64,000 bases of DNA, taken from Acidobacteriota bacterium (GTDB lineage Bacteria > Acidobacteriota > Terriglobia > Bryobacterales > Bryobacteraceae). The notes below the pieces were generated by a model. That model did no database searches and had not been told where the DNA came from. It worked only from the letters and a program-made list of their open reading frames with translations. This document shows, piece by piece, positions 52,854 to 61,834 of the stretch. Numbering within the stretch: the first letter of the stretch is position 1; each line of letters starts with the position of its first letter. The stretch lies in contig JACTMJ010000009.1 in NCBI GenBank assembly GCA_014584705.1, forward strand, positions 186,001 through 250,000, in the 5' to 3' direction. A program made the position numbers and the translations under genes.

Positions 52854-55565
52854 TCATTCGTACCGCAGCGCCACGGTGGGATTCACGCGCGCCGCGTGGA
52901 GAGCTGGCAGCGTCCCCGCGATCAGAGCGACTCCGAGGAACAGCAACGCCGCTCCTACGCCGACCACCGGATCCGCGGGTTCCATTCCGAAGAGCAAGCT
53001 CTCCGCGGTGCGAAGAAGAGGAAACGCCGCCAACCCACCCAACAACAGGCCCGTGCCCACAAGCAGAAACAGGCTGCGCCAAACGCCGCCTATGATCAGC
53101 CCCTGCGTAGCCCCCAGCGCCATGCGTACACCAATTTCTTTGGTGCGCGTGGCCACGGAAAAGCTCAGCAGCGCGTATAACCCGATGGCGGCCAGTAGCA
53201 GACCCAGCACGCCGAAAGCACCTCCCAACCCGGCGAGCAGCCGTTCGCGGATGAGCGTGTCGTCCACCAGACGCGATTGTGTCTCCAGCCGGAACAGTTC
53301 AAGGGCGGGGTGAACGGCAGCGGCGGATTCCCGAAGCTGGGCCGTGAGGCCGGTTCCCGTACCTTTGGTGCGGATCAGGAAAGTGTATTCCTCTCTCCTG
53401 GGTGCGGGGATGTAGATGATCGGTCGCGGTTCCTCGCGCATGCTCCCATAGCGTACGTTGCCAACGACGCCGACAATCTCCCGGTAATAGGGAGGCAGCT
53501 TCGCTCGCTCTAGGTAGGGGCGATCTTCGTTCTCCGGGCTCGCTTCGCCAAAGATCGCAGCCCGCAGACCTACCGCGTTCTCCGTGTCCAGGAATCGCCG
53601 TGCGAAGGCTTCGTTGACGATGCAAAGAGGGATAGTGGCTCGATTTACCTCCGCCTCCGTGAAATCCCGCCCCGCCAGCAGCCGCGTTCGCATCGCGGAG
53701 AAGTATCCGTCGGAAACCGGAAGGATCACCACGTTCTCCTGGGATGGTTCCTTTCCGAGCAGTACCACGCGGCTGGTCCGACTGATGGAGGCAAATACGG
53801 GCCAATTGCTGTAAGCGACCCCTTCCACGCCCGGAATTCCTTCAATGCGATGACGCAGCGGTTGCCAGAGCGAGACGGAGGTGCTTTGCTCCTTCGAATC
53901 CGAAGGCATCTTGAACTGGGCGAGCAGCAGATTGTTCTGGTCGAACCCCAGGTCCTGCCGCAGCAGGTTGCGGAAACTCAGCCCGAAGGCCAGGCCCACC
54001 GCCACCAGCACGAAGGCCAGCGCCACCTGGATCACCACGAAGCCGCCCCCGGTCAGCAGCGGCGCGGCAATTGCTGTCCCCTCCTTCATTGCCTGGGCCG
54101 GGGAGATACTGGAGGACTGCAATGCGGGAACCAGCCCAAACAGGAGGGTGATTCCCAGGCTTACTCCAAGGCAAAACAGTGCCATCCGCCAATCCATGTC
54201 CATCACCAGGCGCACTGGAACCCGTTCCGCCGAGATCATGGAAACCAGCAAAGGAGCCAGGACGATGGAGAGCAGAATGCCCGCGCAGGCCGCGGCGATT
54301 CCCAGCAATGCACTCTCGGTAAGCATCTGCCGCAGCAGACGGATGCGCGCGGCGCCAAGGGAGGTCCGCATGGCCATCTCCCTGGCGCGGCGGGATGCCT
54401 TTGCCAGAAAGAGTCCGGCCACGTTGGCGCAGGCAATCAACAGCACCAGCGCCGCGACGCCGCAGACCAGCAGCACCGGCTCACGAAACTGGCGTCGGAG
54501 TCCCGAGGACCCTGAGGCTGCCGGGTCCACGCTCAGTTTCCGGCTGCGGGATTGCTCGGCCCGCTGGGGCGTGCTACCGGGATCCTCCTTGATCCGCTCC
54601 TCCACGAAGGCGCTGTACGTGGGCTGCAATGCCGCTGTCAGCGTCTCCACCGAAACGTCCTGATGACGGCGGCCGAAGACGCGGAACCAGTAGTAGTTTA
54701 GGCTGGTGAATGCGGTCCGGTCGTACATGGAGGCGGGTACCCAAATATCAACGATTTTTCCCACATCAGTGCCAAAGAATCCTTTGCGCGCGACACCGAT
54801 AATTTCGTACACGGTTTCTCCATACTGGATCTTCCTGCCAAGCACGCCGCGGTCTCCACCAAAGCGCCTTTGCCAGTAGTCGTAGCCCAGCACTGCGTAA
54901 GGATGCGCACCTAGGGTCTGGTCGTCTTCCTCGTTCAGCACCCGGCCTAGAACTGGGGTTACGCCGAGCATCGGGAAAGTGGCTCCCGACACGTGCTGCA
55001 CCGTGGCATGCTCGATAGGGCCACCTGGGGTGGTGCGCATCTCCGTTGTGTTTGGAAAGCCCATGATCAACAACTCGGCCTTGCCCTTCGCGGCTTCGCG
55101 CAACTGCTCGTAAAGCGGGACGCTCGCGGACTCCGAGTAGCGCGTTTCTCCAGGAATCCGATAGCTGATTGAGATGAGCGTTTCCGGATCCTTCACCGGA
55201 AGGGGCCGGAAGAGGAGGGCATTCAGAATGCTGAAAAGCGCGGTATTCGCCGCGACGGTCAGGGTGAGGGAAAGGAACGACACGACGTAAAGACCCGGCG
55301 ATTTGAGCACCGACCGCCCGGCGTAACGCAGGTCCTGCCAGATGCTTTCCAGCCACGGCGAGATGCGCGAGGCAAAGCCTTCCTCCCGAATCGCACTGGT
55401 GTTGCCGAACCGCAACGCGGCCTGCCGCCGGGCGGCTTCTTCGGGGACACCCTTGGCCATCAGCGCCTCGGCGCGCTCGTCGATATGGCCCTGCATCTCC
55501 TCGGTCATCTCGCGGTGCAGCCGCTGGCGCGCCATCATGTTGCGGATTCCTCGAAACCAGCCCAT
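52854..55565 (-). CDS. Acidobacterial duplicated orphan permease (ADOP), 903 aa
   Basis: Large FtsX/MacB-type permease with the ADOP layout: N-terminal soluble helix (RLHREMTEEMQGHIDERAE, about residues 14-60), MacB-like periplasmic domain, FtsX block (ACANVAGLFLAKASRRAREM, then MAMRTSLGAARIRLLRQML), a second periplasmic domain and a C-terminal FtsX block ending VNPTVALRYE. Such proteins have no own ATPase nearby and their substrate is unknown. ATG 55565 is used because it gives the usual N terminus (MGWFRGIRNMM) 20 bp after the PadR stop; a TTG start would overlap it. PadR and ADOP form the standard pair. Confidence 0.92.
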   Translation of the reverse strand: MGWFRGIRNMMARQRLHREMTEEMQGHIDERAEALMAKGVPEEAARRQAALRFGNTSAIREEGFASRISPWLESIWQDLRYAGRSVLKSPGLYVVSFLSLTLTVAANTALFSILNALLFRPLPVKDPETLISISYRIPGETRYSESASVPLYEQLREAAKGKAELLIMGFPNTTEMRTTPGGPIEHATVQHVSGATFPMLGVTPVLGRVLNEEDDQTLGAHPYAVLGYDYWQRRFGGDRGVLGRKIQYGETVYEIIGVARKGFFGTDVGKIVDIWVPASMYDRTAFTSLNYYWFRVFGRRHQDVSVETLTAALQPTYSAFVEERIKEDPGSTPQRAEQSRSRKLSVDPAASGSSGLRRQFREPVLLVCGVAALVLLIACANVAGLFLAKASRRAREMAMRTSLGAARIRLLRQMLTESALLGIAAACAGILLSIVLAPLLVSMISAERVPVRLVMDMDWRMALFCLGVSLGITLLFGLVPALQSSSISPAQAMKEGTAIAAPLLTGGGFVVIQVALAFVLVAVGLAFGLSFRNLLRQDLGFDQNNLLLAQFKMPSDSKEQSTSVSLWQPLRHRIEGIPGVEGVAYSNWPVFASISRTSRVVLLGKEPSQENVVILPVSDGYFSAMRTRLLAGRDFTEAEVNRATIPLCIVNEAFARRFLDTENAVGLRAAIFGEASPENEDRPYLERAKLPPYYREIVGVVGNVRYGSMREEPRPIIYIPAPRREEYTFLIRTKGTGTGLTAQLRESAAAVHPALELFRLETQSRLVDDTLIRERLLAGLGGAFGVLGLLLAAIGLYALLSFSVATRTKEIGVRMALGATQGLIIGGVWRSLFLLVGTGLLLGGLAAFPLLRTAESLLFGMEPADPVVGVGAALLFLGVALIAGTLPALHAARVNPTVALRYE

Positions 55566-55584
55566 CCCTGTGCCCCGCTTCCCT

Positions 55585-55914
55585 CTACGCAATTTGCAGC
55601 ACGCGATTCACGCCTGCGGAAAAGTTCGCCCAACGACCCGTTTCGTCGGCGAGCTGCTTCGTGCCTTCGGTGGTCAGCTCGTAGACACGGGCGCGCCTCT
55701 TGTTCTCCGTGGTGACCCACGAAGCCCTGATCCAGTCACTGTGTTCCATCCGGTAGAGCGCCGGGTAGAGCGAGCCTTCCTCCACCCGCAGGGCTTCCTC
55801 GGAGAGATCTTCGATGAGCGTGGCGATGGCATAGCCGTGCAGCGGGCCGCGCTTTTCGAGCACGGTAAGCACCAGCACGTTCAGGGCGCTTTGCAGCGAG
55901 TCGGACTTTCGCAT
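55585..55914 (-). CDS. PadR family transcriptional regulator, 109 aa
   Basis: Winged-helix repressor. The core has LTVLEKRGPLHGYAIATLIE, GSLYPALYRMEHSDW and the wing ENKRRARVYELTTEGTKQLA. ATG 55914 gives MRKSDSLQSALNVLVLTVL, the family N terminus; the longer frame is a shadow. It precedes an ADOP gene, a pairing seen repeatedly in acidobacteria, and should repress the PadR-ADOP transcript. An imperfect palindrome lies 33-51 bp upstream. Confidence 0.9.
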   Translation of the reverse strand: MRKSDSLQSALNVLVLTVLEKRGPLHGYAIATLIEDLSEEALRVEEGSLYPALYRMEHSDWIRASWVTTENKRRARVYELTTEGTKQLADETGRWANFSAGVNRVLQIA

Positions 55915-55946
55915 AGGGAAGGGATTGCTCTCTGGTCGTTTAGTAA

Positions 55947-55965
55947 GATCGCTAGGGTAGTGATC
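55947..55965. promoter_or_regulatory. Candidate PadR operator palindrome
   Basis: GATCGCTAGGGTAGTGATC is an imperfect palindrome: GATC-RCTA arms with one mismatched pair around a 3-base centre. It sits 33-51 bp upstream of the padR ATG, where an autorepressor would overlap the promoter. Function inferred. Confidence 0.45.
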
Positions 55966-56084
55966 TAGACTAAGAGTGCCATGATCCCACGGATCTGTCA
56001 ATTCCTGTGTTTGCTGCCTGGGTACCAATCCCGCGGATCGCGTGCGCTGGCCAAGCATCGAACCTGGAGAGAGGACATTGTAGA

Positions 56085-56334
56085 AGTGAGCAACACACGC
56101 AGCCGGAGTCTGCGCATCGGCACGGTGGGCGTAAAGGCTCGCGACCTTGGCAAGGTTGCGAACGAGTATACGGAGGTGATCGGATTACTCCCGATGCGCG
56201 AGGATGGCCTTGTTCTGCCGATGGGGAATGGGACGACGAAAACGGTGCCAGGAAGCTGTGAGAGAATCGCTCCCGGCTGGGCCCCTGGGATCGCGCGACA
56301 AAGAAGGGAAAAAAGGGACAGCACGGGCTCGTGA
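56085..56334 (+). pseudogene. Remnant of a VOC (glyoxalase/bleomycin-resistance fold) protein
   Basis: The frame encodes RIGTVGVKARDLGKVANEYT followed by EVIGLLPMREDGLVLPMGNGTT, closely resembling the first beta-alpha-beta unit of CatE-like VOC proteins (pattern IGxVxLxVxDLxxxxxFYxxxLGL). The usual His/Phe-Tyr of the metal-site strand is replaced (NEYT) and the frame ends after about 45 residues of homology; full VOC proteins have at least 120 and usually two such units. A truncated remnant seems likely. Confidence 0.4.
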
Positions 56335-57127
56335 ACCGTGGGTTCACCCCCGATCATGGAAATAGACGTGAAGCAGTCTGTTCAGAATCCATCGGATACG
56401 GCTATTTTCAAGCGAGGCGCGGCTTTTTCCAATTCCTTTTCCAATTCCAACGCAATTGATTCCAAACGGAAAGACGCTCTAGATCGAAAACGGGGGCATT
56501 CAGGATAGGTATCTGTCAGGGGGGGAGACAGAGTTTCTTCGAGTCCTCCAGGATGCGGAGCGCTTGTGGAAAGGAAGCCACGCTGCCATCACCGCTAGGT
56601 CCGGACCGATGGCCGAGCCTCGTTGGTCCAGGCCCGTGATTCCGTCCGCCGTCGCCGCGCGCGTGGTCCAGTGGTAGCGATACGCACGGTGGCGTCGCGA
56701 TCCCCTCGCCTCCGCGCGCGGGGTCCAGCGGGAACTACGCATTCCTTCGTGGCCTCACACCCCGGTGTAAGTTTCCGGGGCCGGCGTCCCCAAAGCCCAG
56801 CGGGCGGCATGAGCCAGCCGGGTGTGTAAACGTTCGAAATACGCTCAAAATGTAACAGGAACCTCGGCAGAGGTGGCATATACAACCGCGCACGATTTCG
56901 GGAACGATGCTATCGCAGTGAATCCCAAACCAGCCTCTCCCCATCGCGTCAGCACAGGAAGCGAAGAGCCAGGCGTTTCCACGTCTGAATTCGCCCGCTT
57001 TCCCCCAACCACGGTGTCCGAGACGAACCGCCGGGAGCCGAAACTGACAAGCAGGTGCAAAATTCCCTTCAAATGGATCGTATTGGCATGGCATGGCCTG
57101 GTTCGATGTGATACCATTGGCCTGGGG
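56335..57127. other. Intergenic, about 790 bp, no intact gene
   Basis: No convincing gene. It contains a perfect 12-bp tandem duplication (TTTTCCAATTCC twice, 56425-56448) and, from about 56610 to 56745, three loosely similar copies of a GC-rich unit around GGTCCAG. The promoter of the MocR gene must lie near its right end; a TGGCATGGCATGGCCTGG stretch is close to it. Confidence 0.4.
56425..56448 (+). repeat. 12-bp perfect tandem repeat (x2)
   Basis: TTTTCCAATTCC is present twice in tandem, 56425-56436 and 56437-56448, in non-coding DNA. Confidence 0.7.
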
Positions 57128-58624
57128 ATGTCACTGGCGGAGATACAACTCGATGCGCAAGCGGCCCTGCCGCTTTACCGCCAGCTTTACCGCCAGATTC
57201 GCGAACGGATCCTGCGCGGCGGGCTCTCCGCCGGAGATCGCCTACCCGCCACCCGGGACCTGGCCCAACAATTGGAACTGAACCGCGCCACCGTTTCCTC
57301 AGCCTACGCTCTGCTCGAGGAGGAAGGGCTGATTCGCGGGCACGTCGGGCGGGGCAGTTTTGTCGCGGACCCGATAGACCGGCATTCCGCGAATCCTCCC
57401 GGGACATCGGCCGTTTCTGGTGGCTTCGTTCCGCAAACTGGCTTCGTTTCGCAAAATGCGGGGAGTCCGGGTTCAGCCGAAATCAGCTTTGCCACCTCCC
57501 GGCCCCGTTCCGGCCTCTTTCCGCTCGACCAGTTCCGCCTCAGCTGTGAAGAGGTGCTGGCCACGGAAATCGCGCACACGGTGCTGCAATTGGGTTCACC
57601 GCTCGGCTACGCACCGCTCCGCCAATACCTACTGGAGGATGCGGAAGAGCACCAGATTGGCCGGGCCAATGACGATATTCTCATCACGAACGGGTGCCAG
57701 CAGGCCATGGATTTGCTGGCCCGGGCGGTGCTCGCCCCCGAAGATACGGTCCTGGTGGAAGAGCCGATTTACCCGGGATTGAAGTCCGCGCTGGCCCAGG
57801 CGCAGGTGCGGCTGGTGAGCGTGCCCGTGGGCGAGCAGGGTGTGACGGCGGAAGACTTCTCGCGGCTGATGGAGAGCGAGCGGCCACGCATGGCGGTGCT
57901 GACGCCGAGTTTTCAGAATCCCACGGGCGCGACCATACCGCTCGATGCGCGGAGGGCGATGCTGGAGGCGGCCGCGAGAGCGGGCGTGCTGCTGGTGGAG
58001 AACGATCTCTATAGCGCGCTTCGCTATCGGGGAGACGCAGTGCCGGCTTTCAAATCGCTGCGCGGCGCCGATGATGTGGTGTTGCTCGGCAGCTTCTCGA
58101 AGGTGGCGTTCCCAGGGTTGCGAGTGGGTTGGGTGATTGCGCCTCGCCCGCTCATCCGCCGCCTGGCGGAGATCAAGCAGGCGACCGATCTGCATACCGA
58201 TCAGCTCTCGCAGGCCGTGCTGCTGCGCTTTGCGGAGAGCGGCCGCCTGGCCGCGCACTTGCGATCGGTTCGGAAGGCGGGCCTTGCGCAACTCGAAGCC
58301 GCCATCGACGGTTGCAGCCGATTCCTACCCGCGGGCTCCCGGTTTACGAAGCCGGACGGCGGCCTGAATCTGTGGGTACGCCTCCCCGCACCCCTCGATG
58401 CGGGAGCGCTGCTTGCCGCGGCGCAATCGCGAGGTGTCAACTATCTGCCCGCCCGCTATTTCGCGGTGAACCGCCTGGATGAGAGCGCATTCCGCCTGAG
58501 CTTCGGCGGCCTGACGCCGCTTGAGATCGAGCGCGGCCTTCAACTGCTGGGCGAAGTGTTCGAGGAGGAATTGGCCCGGGGCGCGCGTCCCGGCGCGGCG
58601 GAGATGGAAACGGCGATGGTCTAG
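57128..58624 (+). CDS. MocR-type GntR/aminotransferase fusion regulator (PdxR-like), 498 aa
   Basis: The N-terminal winged helix (residues about 14-85: LYRQIRERILRGGLSAGDRL, LPATRDLAQQLELNRATVSS) is of the GntR type. A fold-type I aminotransferase domain follows (about 130-490) with the PLP lysine in LLGSFSKVAFPGLRVGW, FQNPTGATIPLDAR and NDLYSALRY. MocR proteins sense PLP. It sits 43 bp upstream of pdxS, and regulators of pdxST in Gram-positive bacteria (PdxR) are of this class, so it probably controls PLP synthesis. There it is usually divergent; here it is codirectional. ATG 57128 follows CTGGGG. Confidence 0.88.
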   Translation: MSLAEIQLDAQAALPLYRQLYRQIRERILRGGLSAGDRLPATRDLAQQLELNRATVSSAYALLEEEGLIRGHVGRGSFVADPIDRHSANPPGTSAVSGGFVPQTGFVSQNAGSPGSAEISFATSRPRSGLFPLDQFRLSCEEVLATEIAHTVLQLGSPLGYAPLRQYLLEDAEEHQIGRANDDILITNGCQQAMDLLARAVLAPEDTVLVEEPIYPGLKSALAQAQVRLVSVPVGEQGVTAEDFSRLMESERPRMAVLTPSFQNPTGATIPLDARRAMLEAAARAGVLLVENDLYSALRYRGDAVPAFKSLRGADDVVLLGSFSKVAFPGLRVGWVIAPRPLIRRLAEIKQATDLHTDQLSQAVLLRFAESGRLAAHLRSVRKAGLAQLEAAIDGCSRFLPAGSRFTKPDGGLNLWVRLPAPLDAGALLAAAQSRGVNYLPARYFAVNRLDESAFRLSFGGLTPLEIERGLQLLGEVFEEELARGARPGAAEMETAMV

Positions 58625-58667
58625 TTCGCCAGGATGAGAGTTCGTCAAATCTTTGGGAGTATTGGTC

Positions 58668-59615
58668 ATGGAAAACGGAAAGCAACAGCAACAGTTTGCG
58701 GATAAGATCGCGGATTTCCGCCGTCTGAGCGATGAACAACGGAAGGACTTCAAGCTGAAGGTCGGTCTCGCGGAGATGCTCAAGGGCGGCGTGATCATGG
58801 ATGTCACGACGCCGGAGCAGGCGAAGATCGCCGAGGAGGCGGGCGCGGTGAGCGTGATGGCGCTCGAACGGATTCCCGCGGATATCCGCCGGGAGGGCGG
58901 CGTCTCCCGAATGTCCGCGATCCACATGATCCGGGGCATTCAGGCCATTTCGAGCATCCCCGTGATGGCCAAGGCGCGCATCGGCCACTTCATGGAGGCG
59001 CGGGTTCTCGAAGCGCTGGGAGTCGATTTCATCGACGAGAGCGAAGTGCTGACGCCCGCCGACGAAGAGAATCACATCGACAAGAGCGACTTCCGCGTGC
59101 CGTTCGTTTGCGGCGCGCGCAACCTGGGCGAGGCCCTGCGCCGCATCGGTGAAGGCGCGGCGATGATCCGCACCAAAGGGGAAGCTGGCACTGGCGATAT
59201 CGTGGAAGCAGTTCGCCACATGCGGACGATCATGAAAGAAATCCGCCATGTGCAGAGCCTGCGCAGCGACGAACTCGCCACCGAAGCGAAGAATCTGCAA
59301 GCGCCGCTCGACCTCGTGGTGATGGTGCATCAGACGGGTAAGCTGCCCGTCCCGAACTTCTCGGCCGGCGGCATTGCGACCCCGGCGGATGCGGCGCTGA
59401 TGATGTCGCTCGGTGCGGAGACGGTGTTTGTCGGCTCCGGCATCTTCAAGTCGAGCGATCCCGCGCGGCATGCGAAGGCCATCGTCAAAGCAGCCACCTA
59501 TTGGAACCATCCCGCGAAGGTGCTGGAGGCTTGCGAAGACGTCGGCGAACCGATGCGCGGTCAGAGCGTGGCGGCGATGCCCGAGAGCGAACTGATGGCG
59601 GGCCGCGGCTGGTAA
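58668..59615 (+). CDS. pdxS: Pyridoxal 5'-phosphate synthase lyase subunit PdxS, 315 aa
   Basis: Makes PLP from ribose 5-phosphate, glyceraldehyde 3-phosphate and ammonia as a dodecamer with Pdx[21 protein letters not shown] and the lysine in [13 protein letters not shown] are PdxS signatures, with [18 protein letters not shown] and [19 protein letters not shown] 58668 follows GGGAG at 8 bases and excludes five upstream codons. Amphipathic C terminus is short (MAGRGW). Preceded by the MocR regulator and followed 84 bp later by pdxT. Confidence 0.96.
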   Translation: MENGKQQQQFADKIADFRRLSDEQRKDFKLKVGLAEMLKGGVIMDVTTPEQAKIAEEAGAVSVMALERIPADIRREGGVSRMSAIHMIRGIQAISSIPVMAKARIGHFMEARVLEALGVDFIDESEVLTPADEENHIDKSDFRVPFVCGARNLGEALRRIGEGAAMIRTKGEAGTGDIVEAVRHMRTIMKEIRHVQSLRSDELATEAKNLQAPLDLVVMVHQTGKLPVPNFSAGGIATPADAALMMSLGAETVFVGSGIFKSSDPARHAKAIVKAATYWNHPAKVLEACEDVGEPMRGQSVAAMPESELMAGRGW

Positions 59616-59699
59616 CGGGCGGCGCGCGAGACTTCCCGGAAACGCCCGGCGCGCCGCTTGCGAATGCGAGCGGGAGCGCCGGGAACACTTAGGAGAACT

Positions 59700-60299
59700 A
59701 TGCGGGAGATTGGCGTCCTTGCCCTGCAGGGCGATTACGAAGCGCACCTGGAAAAGCTCAAGCACATTGGCGCGAGCGCGAGAGAAGTGCGCACCGCCGG
59801 AGACCTTGCCATGGTGGACGCGCTGGTGATCCCCGGTGGCGAAAGCACCACGATGTTACGCATCCTGCACCGCGAGAACCTGTGGGATGCGCTTTCTCGC
59901 TTCGGAGCGGAAAAGCCGGTATTTGGAACCTGTGCCGGAGCGATCCTGATGGCGAGTGAGGTGACGCAGCCTAGCCAGGAGAGCCTTGCCTTCATGGACA
60001 TGTCCGTGGTGCGCAATGCCTACGGACGACAGCTTGACAGCCGGATAATCGGCCTCGAACCCGAACCGGAGGCGCAGCCCCTGCTGGGCGATACGGTGGA
60101 AGCCGTCTTCATCCGCGCACCCGTGATTGCCCGCGTCGGGGAGGGGGTGGAAGTGCTGCTGCGCTACAACGGAGATGCCGTTCTGGCGCGCCAGGGCAAA
60201 CACCTGGCTGCTACCTTCCACCCCGAACTGACCGGAGACGCCCGCGTCCACGAGTACTTCGTGAGATCGCTCGGCAATGGCCATGCGGCCGCGGACTAA
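59700..60299 (+). CDS. pdxT: Glutaminase subunit of PLP synthase, PdxT, 199 aa
   Basis: Class I glutamine amidotransferase that supplies ammonia to PdxS. N terminus IGVLALQGDYEAHLEKLK, oxyanion IPGGESTTMLRIL, nucleophile Cys in FGTCAGAILMA and the His-Glu pair in TFHPELTGD. ATG 59700 follows AGGAGAACT. Last gene of the MocR-pdxS-pdxT unit. Its stop overlaps the stop of the convergent HEAT-repeat gene by 4 bp. Confidence 0.96.
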   Translation: MREIGVLALQGDYEAHLEKLKHIGASAREVRTAGDLAMVDALVIPGGESTTMLRILHRENLWDALSRFGAEKPVFGTCAGAILMASEVTQPSQESLAFMDMSVVRNAYGRQLDSRIIGLEPEPEAQPLLGDTVEAVFIRAPVIARVGEGVEVLLRYNGDAVLARQGKHLAATFHPELTGDARVHEYFVRSLGNGHAAAD

Positions 60300-61693
60300 C
60301 CTTCCTCGCTCGAGAAGAACGGCCGCCCGCCGCTGATACTCAGGCGAAGGTCAATTGCACTCATGACGAGTTCGGTTTCGTCCGGGTTCAATCCCTCGGC
60401 AACCTGATCAACGTGCTTCAGCACCTTCTGCGCGGTCACTCTGGAGACCTCTCCGGGGTGGGCCAGAGCGTAGCTATAGATCGCGTCGCTCCGCAGAGCG
60501 TCCACCTTCATCGACGGGATGAGCCTCGCCGCTGACGAGGTGTCCACGAAGAAGCCGATGCCAAGAATCGCCGCCCTCCGGACGTCGATATCTTCGTCTT
60601 CGAGGTGCCCCTCGATCAGCGGAAGAAACTCGGTATCGTTGGTGTACCACATGGCTTCCATCGCCAGCGGACGCAACTCCGGCTTTCCATAGTTATCGAG
60701 AATCCGCGTCTTGAGCGCGTCGTCGTATGCGGCCCGCGCCAGAATGATGGTGAGTGTGGCCTGTTCGAGAGGCTCCACGCCGGGGTCGGCGAGGCGCTCT
60801 TTCACGGTCTTGACCAGCTCTTCGTTGAGATCCGTCTGGAGCAGACACTTCCACAGGGCGCAGCGCACGGTGAGGTCGCTTTCGGCCAATGCCAGGCCGG
60901 GCAGGGAAGCGGACACTTCGTCCGAGATATCCACTTCTTCGAGGCTATCGGCGACGGCCAGGCGCACGCGCGGGTCGGAACTGGCCAGCCATTGCAGACT
61001 CTCTTCGGCCTCCATCACTTCGAAGAAAGGCGGCGTGAACTCCGCGTATTGTTCGTAGATGTTGTAAACCGGGCGCGGCGGCGTGGGTTCCGTGCTGGAT
61101 ACGCGTTCCAAGGCATCCTCGACATCGGACTTGATCAGACCAGGCTCGGGTAGCTGAGAAACCTCTTCCAGGAGCTTTTCGAGCGCGGGCCGGGTGGCGG
61201 GGTCCCGGTGCAAACCGAGGCAGACGGCGGCGTCCTGGGCGTCGTACTCCAGACGTTCGAGGAGCAGGCTGGTGATGCGGGCGTCCGGCACCTGCATCGC
61301 CGCCAGAACGAAGGCGATCTCTCCGCCCTCCTCTTCTTCCACCTCGCTGTAGAGATCGAGCAGCGGCTGCACCGCGGGTTCGCCCATTTCGGCGAACGCC
61401 TCGATCAGTTCGTCGGAGACGCCATCGAGCTGAGCACGCAGCTGCAACATGTAGAACGGAACCGCGCGCGGATCTTTCAGGTGGCGGTAGAGCTCGAAAA
61501 TCTGATCTTCGATATCGATGCGGTCGTCGCGGTCGGCGCTGGCAAAGGCATCGAGCGCGACGACGGCGGCCTCGCGATCACGGAGAAACGCATCGAAGAA
61601 GGCATGGTCAAACCCCACCTCGCCATTGGCCACCGCTTCGAGCAGTTCCATTGGCGTGAGAGTCGCGTATTCCGCGGGGGAAAGTATAGGCAT
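60296..61693 (-). CDS. Acidic HEAT-repeat protein, 465 aa
   Basis: Soluble, strongly acidic alpha-solenoid. Repeated helical pairs such as LAMEAMWYTNDTEFLPLIEG, DEDIDVRRAAILGIG and SSDPRVRLAVADSLEE are HEAT-like. No catalytic motif or targeting signal; it is probably a protein-binding scaffold. ATG 61693 follows AGGAAGGA, which fixes the start over a 24-codon longer frame. It lies downstream of rplI, separated from it by the ribosomal operon terminator, so it may have its own promoter. I do not recognise a named family. Confidence 0.75.
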   Translation of the reverse strand: MPILSPAEYATLTPMELLEAVANGEVGFDHAFFDAFLRDREAAVVALDAFASADRDDRIDIEDQIFELYRHLKDPRAVPFYMLQLRAQLDGVSDELIEAFAEMGEPAVQPLLDLYSEVEEEEGGEIAFVLAAMQVPDARITSLLLERLEYDAQDAAVCLGLHRDPATRPALEKLLEEVSQLPEPGLIKSDVEDALERVSSTEPTPPRPVYNIYEQYAEFTPPFFEVMEAEESLQWLASSDPRVRLAVADSLEEVDISDEVSASLPGLALAESDLTVRCALWKCLLQTDLNEELVKTVKERLADPGVEPLEQATLTIILARAAYDDALKTRILDNYGKPELRPLAMEAMWYTNDTEFLPLIEGHLEDEDIDVRRAAILGIGFFVDTSSAARLIPSMKVDALRSDAIYSYALAHPGEVSRVTAQKVLKHVDQVAEGLNPDETELVMSAIDLRLSISGGRPFFSSEEG

Positions 61694-61763
61694 GGAAAAA
61701 TCCTTCCTTTGGCGATCTCTGGCGATCGCTCCGGCTGCATGTTCACGGAACGAGCGGACAAGC

Positions 61764-61820
61764 AAAAGGGGGACCGGAATGCGGAACGGCGAAATTACGC
61801 CAATTCCGTCTCCGGCCCCC
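61764..61820 (-). terminator. Terminator at the end of the rplI operon
   Basis: On the minus strand GGGGG-CCGGA-GACGGAA-TTGGCG folds back on CGCC-TTCCG-TCCGG-CCCCC with a few mismatches, a long stem (61768-61820), and TTTT follows (61764-61767). It starts 15 bp after the rplI stop. Confidence 0.8.
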
Positions 61821-61834
61821 CTTCGGAATGACGG

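Noticed and set aside
56658..56720. tRNA-like stretch (GGTCCAGTGGTAGCG)
   Set aside because: It lacks a T-arm consensus and is about 10 bases too short between the possible acceptor arms; it cannot fold as a tRNA.
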